Assembly: GCA_002345025.1 (NCBI GenBank)
Contig: DDUX01000090.1
Location: forward strand, 1-62,005
DNA length: 62,005 nucleotides
Reading direction: 5' to 3'
From: Candidatus Accumulibacter iunctus
Lineage (GTDB): Bacteria > Pseudomonadota > Gammaproteobacteria > Burkholderiales > Rhodocyclaceae
In this document: positions 25,813 to 34,620 of the stretch, in pieces
How positions within the stretch are numbered: the first letter of the stretch is position 1
Layout of the letters: every line of letters begins with the position of its first letter
Notes under the pieces: model-generated
Database searches by the model: none
Seen by the model: the letters and a program-made list of their open reading frames with translations, nothing else
What the model was told of the DNA's origin: nothing
Translations under genes and position numbers: made by a program

Positions 25813-27066
25813 TCAGCCAATGCGGGCGGCAACGACGCCGATATCGCGCAGCATGCTCTCGGCTGCCGGCCCCGAACGGCGCGTGGTGCGCTCGCGTTCG
25901 AGCTGCTTGTTGACGACGTTCCAGTCGAGATCAAGGAACGTGAGGTGGCCGAGTTCGCCACTGATCGCCTTGTTGAACAGCCCGCGCAGCGACTTGCGCG
26001 TGATGGCGCGGCCGCCGAGTCCGGCGACCACGGTATGGCCACGAAGTTGCAGGCCGGACATCGCCATGCGGACGTCGGTCGACAGGATGCCGCCGATGCC
26101 GACCGCCAGGCTCTTCTCGAGGACCACCACACGCTGCGCGTTCTGCAGTGCGGCACGGACGTTGTCGAGCGGGAACGGACGATAGGAGGTGATGCCGAGG
26201 ACACCGATCCGCTGACCCTCCTGGCGCATCTCGTCGACGGTGTCCTTGATCGTTCCGAGGACCGAGCCCATGGCGACGACGACGATCTCGGCATCGTCAA
26301 CCAGATAGCTGTGGGTCAGGCCACCGGAATCGCGACCGAAGACCGCCTTGAACTGCTCGGCCAGCTGCGGAATCCGCTCGAGCGCCTGCATCTGCTTCGC
26401 GTGCGCCAGATAGCGGACCTCGGAGAAGGCTTCCGGACCGACCATGGCGCCGATCGACACCGGCTCCTTGGGATCGAGCATCTGGCGTGGCTCGTACGGC
26501 GGCAGGAAGGCGTCGACCTGCTCCTGCGTCGGTACGTCGACGCGTTCGTAGGCGTGCGTCAGGATGAAGCCGTCCATGCACACCATCACCGGCAGGCTGA
26601 TCTCTTCGGCCAGCTTGAAGGCCTGGATGTGCAGGTCGAGCGCCTCCTGGTTGGTCTCGGCGAACAACTGGATCCAGCCGCAGTCGCGCTGCGACAGCGA
26701 GTCGGAGTGGTCGTTCCAGATGTTGATCGGCGCACCGATGGCGCGGTTGGCAACCGTCATGACGATCGGCAGACCGAGGCCGGAAGCGTTGTAGACGGCC
26801 TCGACCATGAACAGCAAGCCCTGCGAGGCAGTGGCCGTGTACGTCCGGGCGCCGGTGGCCGACGAGCCGATGGCGACGCTCATGGCGGCGAACTCGGACT
26901 CGACGTTGATGAACTCGCAGTTGGCAACTTCACCGGCCTTGACCATCTCGCCAAGGCCTTCGACGATGTGCGTCTGCGGCGAGATCGGATAGGCGCAGAT
27001 CACCTCCGGCCGACAGAGCGCGACCGCTTCGGCGACGGCGTGTGAACCCTCGGTCTGTTTAAGCAT
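25813..27066 (-). CDS. porA: Pyruvate:ferredoxin oxidoreductase alpha subunit
   Basis: A 417-aa subunit with the pyrimidine-binding domain (AYPISPQTHIVEGLGE, residues 25-42, and the GARTYTATASQGLLFM segment near 72-88). The C-terminal transketolase-like domain has VVVVAMGSVLGTIKD and GLGGRAITRKSL. The start at 27066 (MLKQTEGSHAVAEA) fits the family; a longer frame adds 20 unconserved residues. It overlaps the end of the gamma gene by 8 bases, indicating coupled translation. Confidence 0.94.
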   Translation of the reverse strand: MLKQTEGSHAVAEAVALCRPEVICAYPISPQTHIVEGLGEMVKAGEVANCEFINVESEFAAMSVAIGSSATGARTYTATASQGLLFMVEAVYNASGLGLPIVMTVANRAIGAPINIWNDHSDSLSQRDCGWIQLFAETNQEALDLHIQAFKLAEEISLPVMVCMDGFILTHAYERVDVPTQEQVDAFLPPYEPRQMLDPKEPVSIGAMVGPEAFSEVRYLAHAKQMQALERIPQLAEQFKAVFGRDSGGLTHSYLVDDAEIVVVAMGSVLGTIKDTVDEMRQEGQRIGVLGITSYRPFPLDNVRAALQNAQRVVVLEKSLAVGIGGILSTDVRMAMSGLQLRGHTVVAGLGGRAITRKSLRGLFNKAISGELGHLTFLDLDWNVVNKQLERERTTRRSGPAAESMLRDIGVVAARIG

Positions 27067-27655
27067 GAGCAGTCTCCCCGTGCCGCGCGTGCGCGATCTC
27101 ATCAATGACGAACTGGTAAGCCTCACTGGCGGCGGCGATGTTGCTGCTCGCCACCTTGTCGGAGAACTTGGCGTTGATCGCCTGGATCACCGATTCCAGG
27201 CGAATGATTCCCGAGGCAGCGGCGAAACCCGCCAGCAGCGGCACGTTCGGCATCGGACGGCCGACATGCTTGCGGCTGAGGTCGGTGGCCGGCACTGTGC
27301 ACAGGTGGTCCTTCGGCCAGTCGCGGACATAATCGCCGAGGCCCAGTTCGTCGAAGCTGCGGCTGGTGTTGATCAGGATGTAGCCGTTCTTCTTCAGGCC
27401 GCTGAAGACATCGACCTGATAGAGCAGCGTGGGATCCTGGATGATCAGCGCGTCCGGTTCCATGATCGGCTCACGCAGGCGGATCTCCTTGTCGGCGATG
27501 CGGCAGAAGGCGACCACAGGGGCACCGGTTCGTTCCGAACCGAAACTCGGGAAGGCCTGAGCGTGACGGCCCTCCTCAAAAGCAGCAATCGACAGCATCT
27601 CGGCAGCCGTCACCACGCCTTGGCCGCCGCGACCGTGTATTCGGACCTGGAACAT
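27059..27655 (-). CDS. porG: Pyruvate:ferredoxin oxidoreductase gamma subunit
   Basis: A 198-aa gamma subunit. It starts FQVRIHGRGGQGVVTAAEMLS, the signature of the family, with QAFPSFGSERTGAPVVAFCRI soon after (about residues 33-53). It is the first gene of the operon, with a near-perfect ribosome site (GGAGGAAAT before the ATG). The enzyme makes acetyl-CoA, CO2 and reduced ferredoxin from pyruvate and can run in reverse. In an aerobe or facultative denitrifier it would act under anaerobic phases. Confidence 0.95.
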   Translation of the reverse strand: MFQVRIHGRGGQGVVTAAEMLSIAAFEEGRHAQAFPSFGSERTGAPVVAFCRIADKEIRLREPIMEPDALIIQDPTLLYQVDVFSGLKKNGYILINTSRSFDELGLGDYVRDWPKDHLCTVPATDLSRKHVGRPMPNVPLLAGFAAASGIIRLESVIQAINAKFSDKVASSNIAAASEAYQFVIDEIAHARHGETAHA

Positions 27656-27696
27656 ATTTCCTCCATTGTTTTACATCGTTCTTTCGACGTTCGCGC

Positions 27697-27725
27697 AGCA
27701 TAGCTGAGTTCCAGGCCGATGAAAA
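27697..27725 (-). promoter_or_regulatory. Candidate sigma-70 promoter for the por operon
   Basis: On the minus strand, TTTTCA (-35, 27725-27720) and TATGCT (-10, 27702-27697) are separated by 17 bp and lie about 40 bases before porG. Each matches four of six consensus bases. The rest of the 451-bp gap 27656-28106 holds no credible gene; several open frames there have no ribosome site and low-complexity composition. Confidence 0.35.
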
Positions 27726-28106
27726 CAACGATACCGCGGCGTATGGTGAAAGTTTCCGTCACGATGTGAAGCGCCGCTCCCGGACCTGTGCGCAAACCTG
27801 GTGCTGCGGTTCGGCGACGTCGCATGGCGTGGTCGCTACGCGGTGGTCGTCGGCGCCACCTGCCGACCGGGCAGAGGCACGACAGCTGTCCGGCTGCCGA
27901 CGGCATCCGCTCCACCTCGCCTGCGGTCGCCGGCCGCATGACCGGGCTTCCGCAAACCGCCCAGCTCCGCAGCCGCTCCGGATGCGGATCTCTTCGGCGT
28001 CGGCGACGACGAAGACGCGGTCCTGCGTGTCGAACGCCGCGGACAGGCGACGCCGCTGGGGCCTGGCCGGGGCCGCGCTGCGCAACCCCTTGCCGAGGCC
28101 GCGCCG

Positions 28107-29165
28107 CTAGGCGCGCCGGGGGATCAGCACCGTGTAGTCGAAGTCAAGCAGGACCCCGGCCTCGTAGCCGCCGTCTGCGGTCCTGTACGGGAAGGCGGTG
28201 CACGGCAGGTCCTTCGTTGCCACAGTGCGCAGGCGCAGCGCGCCGACGTCGCTGCGCCCGGGAAGAATCAGCGGCTCGATGACCTCGGTCCAGGCATAGA
28301 TCGTGTCGCCGGCGAAGGCCGGGGCGACGTGCCGTCCGCAATTGATGGCGGCGATGGTGAAGGCGTTGGCGAGCCCGTTGAACGACAACGCACGCGCCAG
28401 ACTGACGACATGGCCGCCGTAAACGACGCGACGGGCAAAACGTCCGCAGCGCTCGCTCTGCTGGTTGAAATGCACGCGCGAGGCGTTCTGGTAGAGGCGG
28501 GCGGCCAGCATGTGTTCGCTCTCTTCGATGGTCACTCCGTCGACGTGATCGATGCGCTCGCCGGCGGCATAGTCTTCCCACAGTTCGTCGCTGCCGGCCA
28601 GCGAAGCGTCGTACTGGGTGAGACGGATTCCCGCCGGCACCACCAGTTCGCCGGCGTCGATCGCGTCGGGGAGGTCGGGAATGCAGGTCGGCGGGGCGGG
28701 CGACTGTGGATCCCGCTTGCGCACCATCACCCAGCGGCAGTACTCGAGGGCGATCTGGCCGCGCTGGTTGACGCCGCATGAACGGACATGGACGATTCCC
28801 GAGCGTCCGTCGCTGTTCTCCCTGAGTCCGATCACCGTCGAGTCGGCGCTCAACGTGTCGCCGGGATAGACCGGGTGACCGAAACGGCCGGCGGCGTAGC
28901 CCAGATTGGCGACGGCATTGAGCGAGATGTCCTGCACCGTCCGCCCGAATACCATGTTGAACGCGAGCAGGTCGTCGACCGGCGCGCGCGGGAACCCGAG
29001 ACTGTGGGCGAAGGTGTCGGCCGAAGTGGTCGCGAAGCGCGACCCGGTGAGAGCCGTGTACAGCGCGACGTCGCCTTCGGTGATCGTTCGCGGCGGCGCA
29101 TGGGCGATCTTCTGGCCAACCTGGAAATCCTCAAAGAAGTTGCCAAGTCTGTTCTTCGCGCTCAC
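28107..29165 (-). CDS. mch: Mesaconyl-C1-CoA hydratase (2-methylfumaryl-CoA hydratase)
   Basis: A 352-aa double-hotdog MaoC-family enzyme that interconverts mesaconyl-C1-CoA and beta-methylmalyl-CoA. The N-terminus (GNFFEDFQVGQ, RTITEGDVALYTALTGSRF, DISLNAVANLGYAAGRF) closely resembles the Rhodobacter and Chloroflexus hydratases as I remember them, and the length is right. The start is a GTG at 29165 with GGGAGAG upstream; no ATG alternative exists. It follows mcl by 33 bp and ends the minus-strand operon. It is shared by the EMC pathway and the 3-hydroxypropionate bicycle. Confidence 0.93.
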   Translation of the reverse strand: MSAKNRLGNFFEDFQVGQKIAHAPPRTITEGDVALYTALTGSRFATTSADTFAHSLGFPRAPVDDLLAFNMVFGRTVQDISLNAVANLGYAAGRFGHPVYPGDTLSADSTVIGLRENSDGRSGIVHVRSCGVNQRGQIALEYCRWVMVRKRDPQSPAPPTCIPDLPDAIDAGELVVPAGIRLTQYDASLAGSDELWEDYAAGERIDHVDGVTIEESEHMLAARLYQNASRVHFNQQSERCGRFARRVVYGGHVVSLARALSFNGLANAFTIAAINCGRHVAPAFAGDTIYAWTEVIEPLILPGRSDVGALRLRTVATKDLPCTAFPYRTADGGYEAGVLLDFDYTVLIPRRA

Positions 29166-29198
29166 TGGATGCTCTCCCTCTGCCGTTGATCGGGTTCC

Positions 29199-30242
29199 CT
29201 ACAGGCCATATGCGGCGGCGAGCTCGGGGTCGCGCCGGGCGACCAGTCGCGCCAGATCGACGATGACCTTCGCCTGTTTCCACGTGGCGTCGTCCTGCAT
29301 CTTGCCGTCGATCGTCGCCACGCCACTGCCGTCAGGCATGGCCTCGAGGATACGCTTGGCGAAGAGAACTTCCTTGATCTCGGGGCTGAAAACACGTTTG
29401 GCGATGGCGATCTGGTTCGGTGCCAGCGACCAGGCTCCCGAGCAGCCCATCAGGAAGGCATTGCGGAACTGTGCCTCGCATGCGGCTTCGTCCTTGAGAT
29501 CGCCAAACGGCCCGTAGAACGATCGCAGACCGTGCGCGACCGCGGCGTCGACCATGCGTGCGACGGTGTAATGCCAGAGATCCTGCTGGAAGAAGGCGCG
29601 CTGGTCCTGGCCCGCCTCGGGGTCGGCGAGGACGCCGTAGCCCGGATGGCCGCCACCGACGCGAGTCGTCTTCATGCCGCGGGAAGCCGCCAGATCGGCC
29701 GGGCCGAGGCTGAGTCCATGCATGCGCGGGCTGGCGCCGCAGATCGCCTCGACGTTGGTGACCCCTTGCGCCGTCTCGAGCAGAGCGTGCAGCAGGATCG
29801 GCTTGCGTACCGAGTATTTCGCTTCCAGCAGGGCGACGTACTGGTCGACGAAATGGATGTCCCACGGTCCCTCGACCTTCGGAATCATGATCACGTCGAG
29901 CTTGTTGCCGACGTGCCGGATGATCTGCTCGAGGTCGTCGAGAATCCACGGACTGTTGAGGGCATTGACGCGCACCCACATCGCGGTGTCGCCGAAATCG
30001 TGCGCGCTCAGCAGTTCGATGAAGCCGGCACGCGCCGCCTCCTTGGCGTCGATCGGGATCGCGTCCTCGAGATTGCCGCACAGGACGTCGCACTGCCGGG
30101 CGGTTTCCGGCGCCTTGGCACGGATCTTCTCGATGTGTGGCGGGAAGAAGTGGATCATCCTTTCGGGTCGTACCGGCAGTTCACGCAGGGGCTGCGGAGC
30201 GCCGATGGCAAGCGGTTTGTAGAAATGGACGGGCAGTTTCAT
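29199..30242 (-). CDS. mcl: L-malyl-CoA / beta-methylmalyl-CoA lyase
   Basis: A 347-aa CitE-superfamily TIM-barrel lyase. It cleaves beta-methylmalyl-CoA to glyoxylate and propionyl-CoA and condenses glyoxylate with acetyl-CoA to malyl-CoA; the Chloroflexus enzyme also cleaves citramalyl-CoA. The start resembles Mcl1 (FYKPLAIGAPQPLRELPVRP). Metal and substrate residues are visible in CGNLEDAIP (Glu-Asp), VIMIPKVEGPWDI and HALLETAQGVTNVEAI, and the acetyl-CoA loop region GLSLGPADLAASRGM is intact. It sits between mct and mch. The trifunctional activity is inference from the neighbouring mct and meh. Confidence 0.93.
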   Translation of the reverse strand: MKLPVHFYKPLAIGAPQPLRELPVRPERMIHFFPPHIEKIRAKAPETARQCDVLCGNLEDAIPIDAKEAARAGFIELLSAHDFGDTAMWVRVNALNSPWILDDLEQIIRHVGNKLDVIMIPKVEGPWDIHFVDQYVALLEAKYSVRKPILLHALLETAQGVTNVEAICGASPRMHGLSLGPADLAASRGMKTTRVGGGHPGYGVLADPEAGQDQRAFFQQDLWHYTVARMVDAAVAHGLRSFYGPFGDLKDEAACEAQFRNAFLMGCSGAWSLAPNQIAIAKRVFSPEIKEVLFAKRILEAMPDGSGVATIDGKMQDDATWKQAKVIVDLARLVARRDPELAAAYGL

Positions 30243-30312
30243 GGTGTTCCCCCTGGTGACAGTGAAGCGGCTGGGTGCAGCGGCAGGACACGGTCTGCCG
30301 TCGCGGTTTCAT

Positions 30313-31533
30313 TCAGTGTGGTCCAGCGACGATGCGCGCGTCGTGCAGGCGGCCGACCTCGGCCTCGCTCAGGCCGAGGATGTCGAGCAGGATTTCGTCG
30401 GTGTGTTCGCCGAGTCGTGGCGCCGGCATTGCCGGCAATCGGGGGACGCGGCTGAAGTCGAGCGGCGTCGCCGGCATCAGGTAGGAGCCGATTCCCGGCT
30501 GTTCGACGAGCGCGAACATCGGGTTGTCGGTCGAACAGTCCGGATCGAGCGCGATCGCCTCACGAACGCTGCGGTACGGGCCCCAGGTGACGCCATGCGC
30601 ATCGAGTGCCTGCGCCGCCTCGGCGAGCGTGCGGGCGTGAAACCATGGCTCGAGCAAGGCAGCGATCTGCTGCCGCGCGCGATAGCGGTTGCCTTCGTTC
30701 TCGAGGTCGAGGCCGAGGCGGGCAGCGAGGGCGGCGATCGCCTCGCGCAGACCGGTGGCCTTGAGCAGGCGGTGCCATTGCATTGCCGTCAGGCCGACGA
30801 TCATCACGCGCCTGCCGTCGAGCGTTGCGAAGTCGCGGCCGAAAGCGCCATAGAGATAATTCCCCTGTCGCGGCCGGTCACTGTCATTGACCATCACCTC
30901 GGCCAGCATGCCGAAATTGCCGAGCATCGCCAGCGCCACGTCCTTCAGCGCCAGACGAACGAGCTGCCCTTCGCCGCTCAGGCGCCGATGCCGCTCGGCG
31001 GCCAGCAGTCCGACGGCGATCATCTGGCCGCTGATGAAATCCCAGGCGGGAAAGACATGGTTGACCATTTCCGGTGAACTGTTGGGTCCGGTCATCATCG
31101 GCAGACCCATCTGCGGGTTCAGCGTGTAATCGACCTCCGAACTGCCGTCGCGGCGTCCGCTGAGGTTGACCATGATCAGATCCTGGCGGTGTGTCTGCAG
31201 TGCGTCGTAGGCCAGCCAGCCCTTGGCCGGGAAGTTCGTGCTGAACAGGCCTGCGTGCTCACCCGGCGCGCAGATCAGCTGCGTCAGCAGTTCCTGTCCG
31301 CGGGGGAAGCGGAAATCGACGACGATCGAGCGCTTGCCCTTGTTCAGACCGGCCCAGAACAGGCTGTGCCGGCCATCGAGGGTCAGCGGCCAGCGACCCT
31401 GGTCGAGGCCGCCGCCAGGCGGGTCGAAGCGGATGACCTCGGCGCCGAGTTGTGCGAGCGTCATCCCGCCGAGTGGCGCGGCGACGAAAGCCGAGCCCTC
31501 GACGACTCGCAGACCCTTGAGAATTCCCTGCAT
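30313..31533 (-). CDS. mct: Mesaconyl-CoA C1-C4 CoA transferase
   Basis: A 406-aa class III CoA transferase. Asp165 lies in AWDFISG, at the position of the catalytic Asp that carries the acyl intermediate. LVRLALKDVALAMLGN and NYLYGAFGRDF fit the Mct branch better than formyl-CoA or carnitine transferases, and the short compact form also fits. It moves CoA within mesaconate from C1 to C4, a step used in the 3-hydroxypropionate bicycle but not needed in the standard EMC pathway. The start MQGILKGLRVVEG at 31533 is set by domain alignment. It follows the CoA transferase at 31554 by 20 bp. Confidence 0.88.
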   Translation of the reverse strand: MQGILKGLRVVEGSAFVAAPLGGMTLAQLGAEVIRFDPPGGGLDQGRWPLTLDGRHSLFWAGLNKGKRSIVVDFRFPRGQELLTQLICAPGEHAGLFSTNFPAKGWLAYDALQTHRQDLIMVNLSGRRDGSSEVDYTLNPQMGLPMMTGPNSSPEMVNHVFPAWDFISGQMIAVGLLAAERHRRLSGEGQLVRLALKDVALAMLGNFGMLAEVMVNDSDRPRQGNYLYGAFGRDFATLDGRRVMIVGLTAMQWHRLLKATGLREAIAALAARLGLDLENEGNRYRARQQIAALLEPWFHARTLAEAAQALDAHGVTWGPYRSVREAIALDPDCSTDNPMFALVEQPGIGSYLMPATPLDFSRVPRLPAMPAPRLGEHTDEILLDILGLSEAEVGRLHDARIVAGPH

Positions 31534-31553
31534 GCCGGTTCGCCTCCCCGTGA

Positions 31554-32783
31554 TCAGATGACGCGCTTGCTGCGCAGTTCTTCGATCCCGGCCGCATCGA
31601 GGCCGAGCAGTTCCGTCAGCACCTCGTCGGTGTGCTGCCCCAGTCGAGGTCCGAGGTGCCTGATGCGGCCTGGCGTCAGCGACAGTCGTGGCAGCACCGA
31701 CGGCACGATGACGGTCTCGCCGATGTCCTCCTCGTCGATCGCCACCAGGTTGCGCCGCGAATGGAACTGCCGGTCGCCGAAGATGTCCGCGATGCTGTTC
31801 AGCGGCCCGGCGGGCGCGCCGGCGGCGAAACAGCGGTCGAGAAGATCGTCGCGATGCAGCGAGCCGCACCAGTCGCGAACGATCTCGTTCACGTCGTGAC
31901 GGTTCTCGAGCCGTGTCTTCTGATCGCCGTAGACGTGTGACGTCGCCAGTTCGGGTCGTCCCATGGCAATCGCCAGCCGCTCGAAGAGCTTGTCGGTGAC
32001 GCACGAGATCGCCACCCATTTGCCGTCGTCCTTGGTCGGGAAGTGCCCATGCGGACAGGCGAAATCGTTGTGTGTCGGCCCGTGCCGCTCGCGAACGCGG
32101 CCGAACATGCCGTAAGCCGGCGCCAGTTCGTCAGTACAGCGAAACACCGATTCGTAGAGCGCGGCGTCGATGTACTGCCCCTGGCCGGTGCGGTCGCGGT
32201 GACGCAAGGCCATCAGGATGCCGAGGCAGCCATAGAGACCGGTCAGATAATCGCCCAGCGTCGTCGATCCGGGTGTCACCGGCGTTCCGCGCGGCATCCC
32301 CGAGAGGAAGGCGATGCCACCGACGGCATGCGCGACACGGGCGAAACCGGGACGGTCGCGGTAGGGGCCGGTCTGACCGTAACCGGTGACGCGCAGCATG
32401 ATCAGGCGCGGGTTGATCTGCCGCAGCACGTCCCAGCCGAGGCCCCACTTCTCGAGGGTGCCGGGGCGGAAGTTCTCGCACAACACGTCCGATTTCTCGA
32501 TCAGCGCCTTGAACAGTTCGACACCTTCGGGCAGGTGCAGGTCGAGGGTCACCGACTTCTTGTTGCGCGCTTCGCTGAGCCAGGCCAGCGTGTCCTTGCG
32601 CCTGGTCGGTGTACCGAAGTGGCGCATCGGATCGCCGCCTTTCGGATTCTCGACCTTCAGCACCTCGGCGCCGAACTCGCCAAGGATGCTGGCGCTGTAC
32701 GGCGCCGCGATCACCGTCGCCGCGTCGATGACACGGATGCCGGCCAGCGGCAAGCGGCTTTCGGCCTCGTCTGTGGTGGGCAT
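31554..32783 (-). CDS. Class III CoA transferase, succinyl-CoA:malate type (paralogue 1)
   Basis: A 409-aa family III CoA transferase. The start IRVIDAATVIAAPYSASILGEFGAEV and the catalytic Asp178 in TLGDYLTGLYG are intact, and LRVTGYGQTGPY follows the family pattern. It is highly similar to the next gene over its whole length, so the two are probably SmtA/SmtB-like partners that make malyl-CoA or citramalyl-CoA from succinyl-CoA. A malate or citramalate substrate is inferred from the neighbours mcl and mct; carnitine- or oxalate-type activity is not excluded. Confidence 0.78.
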   Translation of the reverse strand: MPTTDEAESRLPLAGIRVIDAATVIAAPYSASILGEFGAEVLKVENPKGGDPMRHFGTPTRRKDTLAWLSEARNKKSVTLDLHLPEGVELFKALIEKSDVLCENFRPGTLEKWGLGWDVLRQINPRLIMLRVTGYGQTGPYRDRPGFARVAHAVGGIAFLSGMPRGTPVTPGSTTLGDYLTGLYGCLGILMALRHRDRTGQGQYIDAALYESVFRCTDELAPAYGMFGRVRERHGPTHNDFACPHGHFPTKDDGKWVAISCVTDKLFERLAIAMGRPELATSHVYGDQKTRLENRHDVNEIVRDWCGSLHRDDLLDRCFAAGAPAGPLNSIADIFGDRQFHSRRNLVAIDEEDIGETVIVPSVLPRLSLTPGRIRHLGPRLGQHTDEVLTELLGLDAAGIEELRSKRVI

Positions 32784-32807
32784 GACAATCCTCGCGCTGC
32801 TGTGGGT

Positions 32808-34157
32808 TCAGATGATCTTGCGCTGCCGCAGGCGCCGGATCTCCTGCGCCGGGATGCCAAGCAGTTCGCGCAGGATCTCGTAGGTGGCGTTGCCGAGCGG
32901 TGGGCCGAGGTTCGAGATTCTCCCCGGGGTTTCGGACAGGGTGGGAACGACGCCCGGGATGACGACTTCGCCAAGCCCTTCCTCGCACAGTCGGGCGAGG
33001 TTGCCACGTGCCTGGAAGTGCTCGTCCTCGAAGATGTCGGCGATGCTGTTCAGCCGGCCGACCGGTACCTCGCCGTCGATGCACAGCTGCATCACCTGTT
33101 CGCGTGTCAGCGAGCCGACCCATTCGATCACCAGACGGTTGACCTCGTCGCGTGCCGCCAGCCGCTGGCGCTGATTGCCATAGCGATCGGCAGCAGCGAG
33201 TTCGGGTTTGCCCATCACCGCGGCAAAACGTTCGAACATCTTGTCGGTGGTGCAGGCAATCGCCACCCACTTGTCGTCGACGGTGCGGAAGTGGCCGTGC
33301 GGCACGGCGACGAAGCTGCCGGCCCCTTCGCGCTCGCGTACCTTGCCGAAGAGGCCGTAGGCAGCGGCAATCTCGTCCATCTGACGAAAGACCGCCTCGT
33401 AGATGCCGATGTCGATGATCTGCCCTTCGCCGCTGACTTCACGGTGGCGCAACGCGAGCAGGATGCCGATCGCGCCATAGAGGCTCGACAGGTAGTCGCC
33501 AAGCGGGGCAGTACCCGGAACCACAGGTGTTTCGCCGGGGAAGCCGGCAAGATAGGACAGACCGGCGAAGCCGTGCGCGATATGGGCGAAGCCCGAGCGG
33601 CGGCGGTACGGCCCGGTCTGCCCGTAGCCGGAGACGCGCAGCATCACCAGGCCGCGATTGGCCTGCTGCAATTCCTCCCAGCCGAGCCCCCACTCCTCCA
33701 TCGTCCCGGGGCGGAAGTTCTCGATCAGCACGTCGGATTTCGCCACCAGCTTGAGGAACAGGTCGACTCCTTCGCGCTGCCGCAGGTCGAGGGTCACCGA
33801 CTTGCGGTTGCGGCCCTCGCTGAGCCAGGCGAGTGTCGCGTCGTGGCGTTTCGACGCCGTTCCGAAGCGCCGCATCGGATCGCCGGCGACCGGGTGCTCC
33901 ACCTTGAGAACCTCGGCGCCGAACTCGCCGAGGATCGACGCCGCATAGGGACCGGCGAGAAAGGTTCCAACGTCGATTACGCGCAGCCCGCTCATCGGCA
34001 GCCGGTCGCCTTCGGGCGAGCGTTCCTGCTCGTTCTCGTGCGACGGCCGGGTTGCCGTGGCTGGTTCGCCGGTCGCTGCTGCCGGCGAGGCGCTCGCACC
34101 ACCCTCGCGGGTTTCCTGCTCTGGGGCAGGCTTCGTCGAAGCGGGCTCCCCTGTCAT
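32808..34157 (-). CDS. Class III CoA transferase, succinyl-CoA:malate type (paralogue 2)
   Basis: A 449-aa paralogue of the next gene, with Asp221 in PLGDYLSSLYG as catalytic residue and VIDVGTFLAGPYAASILGEF at the start of the domain. It has about 55 extra N-terminal residues rich in Glu, Ala, Thr and Pro, which look disordered and are not part of the fold. The start at 34157 is set by GGGAGG just upstream; MSGLRVIDVG is an alternative inside. It is the first gene of the minus-strand operon (spacers 24, 20, 70 and 33 bp after it), facing the 1.27-kb gap. Confidence 0.78.
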   Translation of the reverse strand: MTGEPASTKPAPEQETREGGASASPAAATGEPATATRPSHENEQERSPEGDRLPMSGLRVIDVGTFLAGPYAASILGEFGAEVLKVEHPVAGDPMRRFGTASKRHDATLAWLSEGRNRKSVTLDLRQREGVDLFLKLVAKSDVLIENFRPGTMEEWGLGWEELQQANRGLVMLRVSGYGQTGPYRRRSGFAHIAHGFAGLSYLAGFPGETPVVPGTAPLGDYLSSLYGAIGILLALRHREVSGEGQIIDIGIYEAVFRQMDEIAAAYGLFGKVREREGAGSFVAVPHGHFRTVDDKWVAIACTTDKMFERFAAVMGKPELAAADRYGNQRQRLAARDEVNRLVIEWVGSLTREQVMQLCIDGEVPVGRLNSIADIFEDEHFQARGNLARLCEEGLGEVVIPGVVPTLSETPGRISNLGPPLGNATYEILRELLGIPAQEIRRLRQRKII

Positions 34158-34532
34158 TGCCGATCCTCCCTGCTGCCATTGGCGCATGCCGCACGAAGCC
34201 TCATCGCCGGCGATCAGTGATCCGGGCGCCGGCAAGCCATTGCCTCCCGCCCTTCCCGACAACCCCTCGGGCGTCGCCAAGCCGGCAGCGATCGCCTTGC
34301 CACGGGCACGAGCGGTACGCGGATCGCCTGCCGTGCTCAGTCTGGCGCGAACGCAAGCCTCGCAGTATATGTTCAAAAAGCAGCCGCTGATACAACCGGC
34401 AGCGCCTTGTCGCAGCCGGCAGCGAGCGACCGCGCGGGCGATCTGCGAGGCGTCGGCAGGTGGGCGGCGACGCTCCTGCGGTCAGTCGGTCGGCCCTTTG
34501 ATGTGAAAGTCGCGTCAGCGACTCGCGAATCT

Positions 34533-34558
34533 CCCTTCTCCCGAGCGCGGGAGAAGGG
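34533..34558. repeat. REP-like palindromic hairpin
   Basis: CCCTTCTCCC and GGGAGAAGGG form a perfect 10-bp stem around GAGCGC, followed by CCGGGGATGAGAG. This resembles the scattered extragenic palindromes (CCCTCTCCC...GGGAGAGGG) of many proteobacteria. A related hairpin occurs at 44660-44683. Confidence 0.65.
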
Positions 34559-34573
34559 CCGGGGATGAGAGAA

Positions 34574-34620
34574 ACGGTCATGACTTTCATCATCAGGGGT
34601 GTCCCGACAGTCATGACCGT
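34574..34620. promoter_or_regulatory. Paired GTCATGAC palindromes, candidate operator pair
   Basis: ACGGTCATGACT (34574-34585) and AGTCATGACCGT (34609-34620) are exact inverted copies. Each contains the palindrome GTCATGAC, with centres 33 bp apart, close to three helical turns. This fits two dimer sites for one regulator on the same DNA face between the divergent operons. It could also be the end pair of a repeat element that includes the adjacent REP-like hairpin. Confidence 0.45.

Noticed and set aside
32043..34220. 725-codon open frame on the plus strand over the CoA transferases
   Set aside because: It is a shadow of the two paralogous CoA transferases; the internal repetition of the translation reflects their similarity, not a repeat protein.
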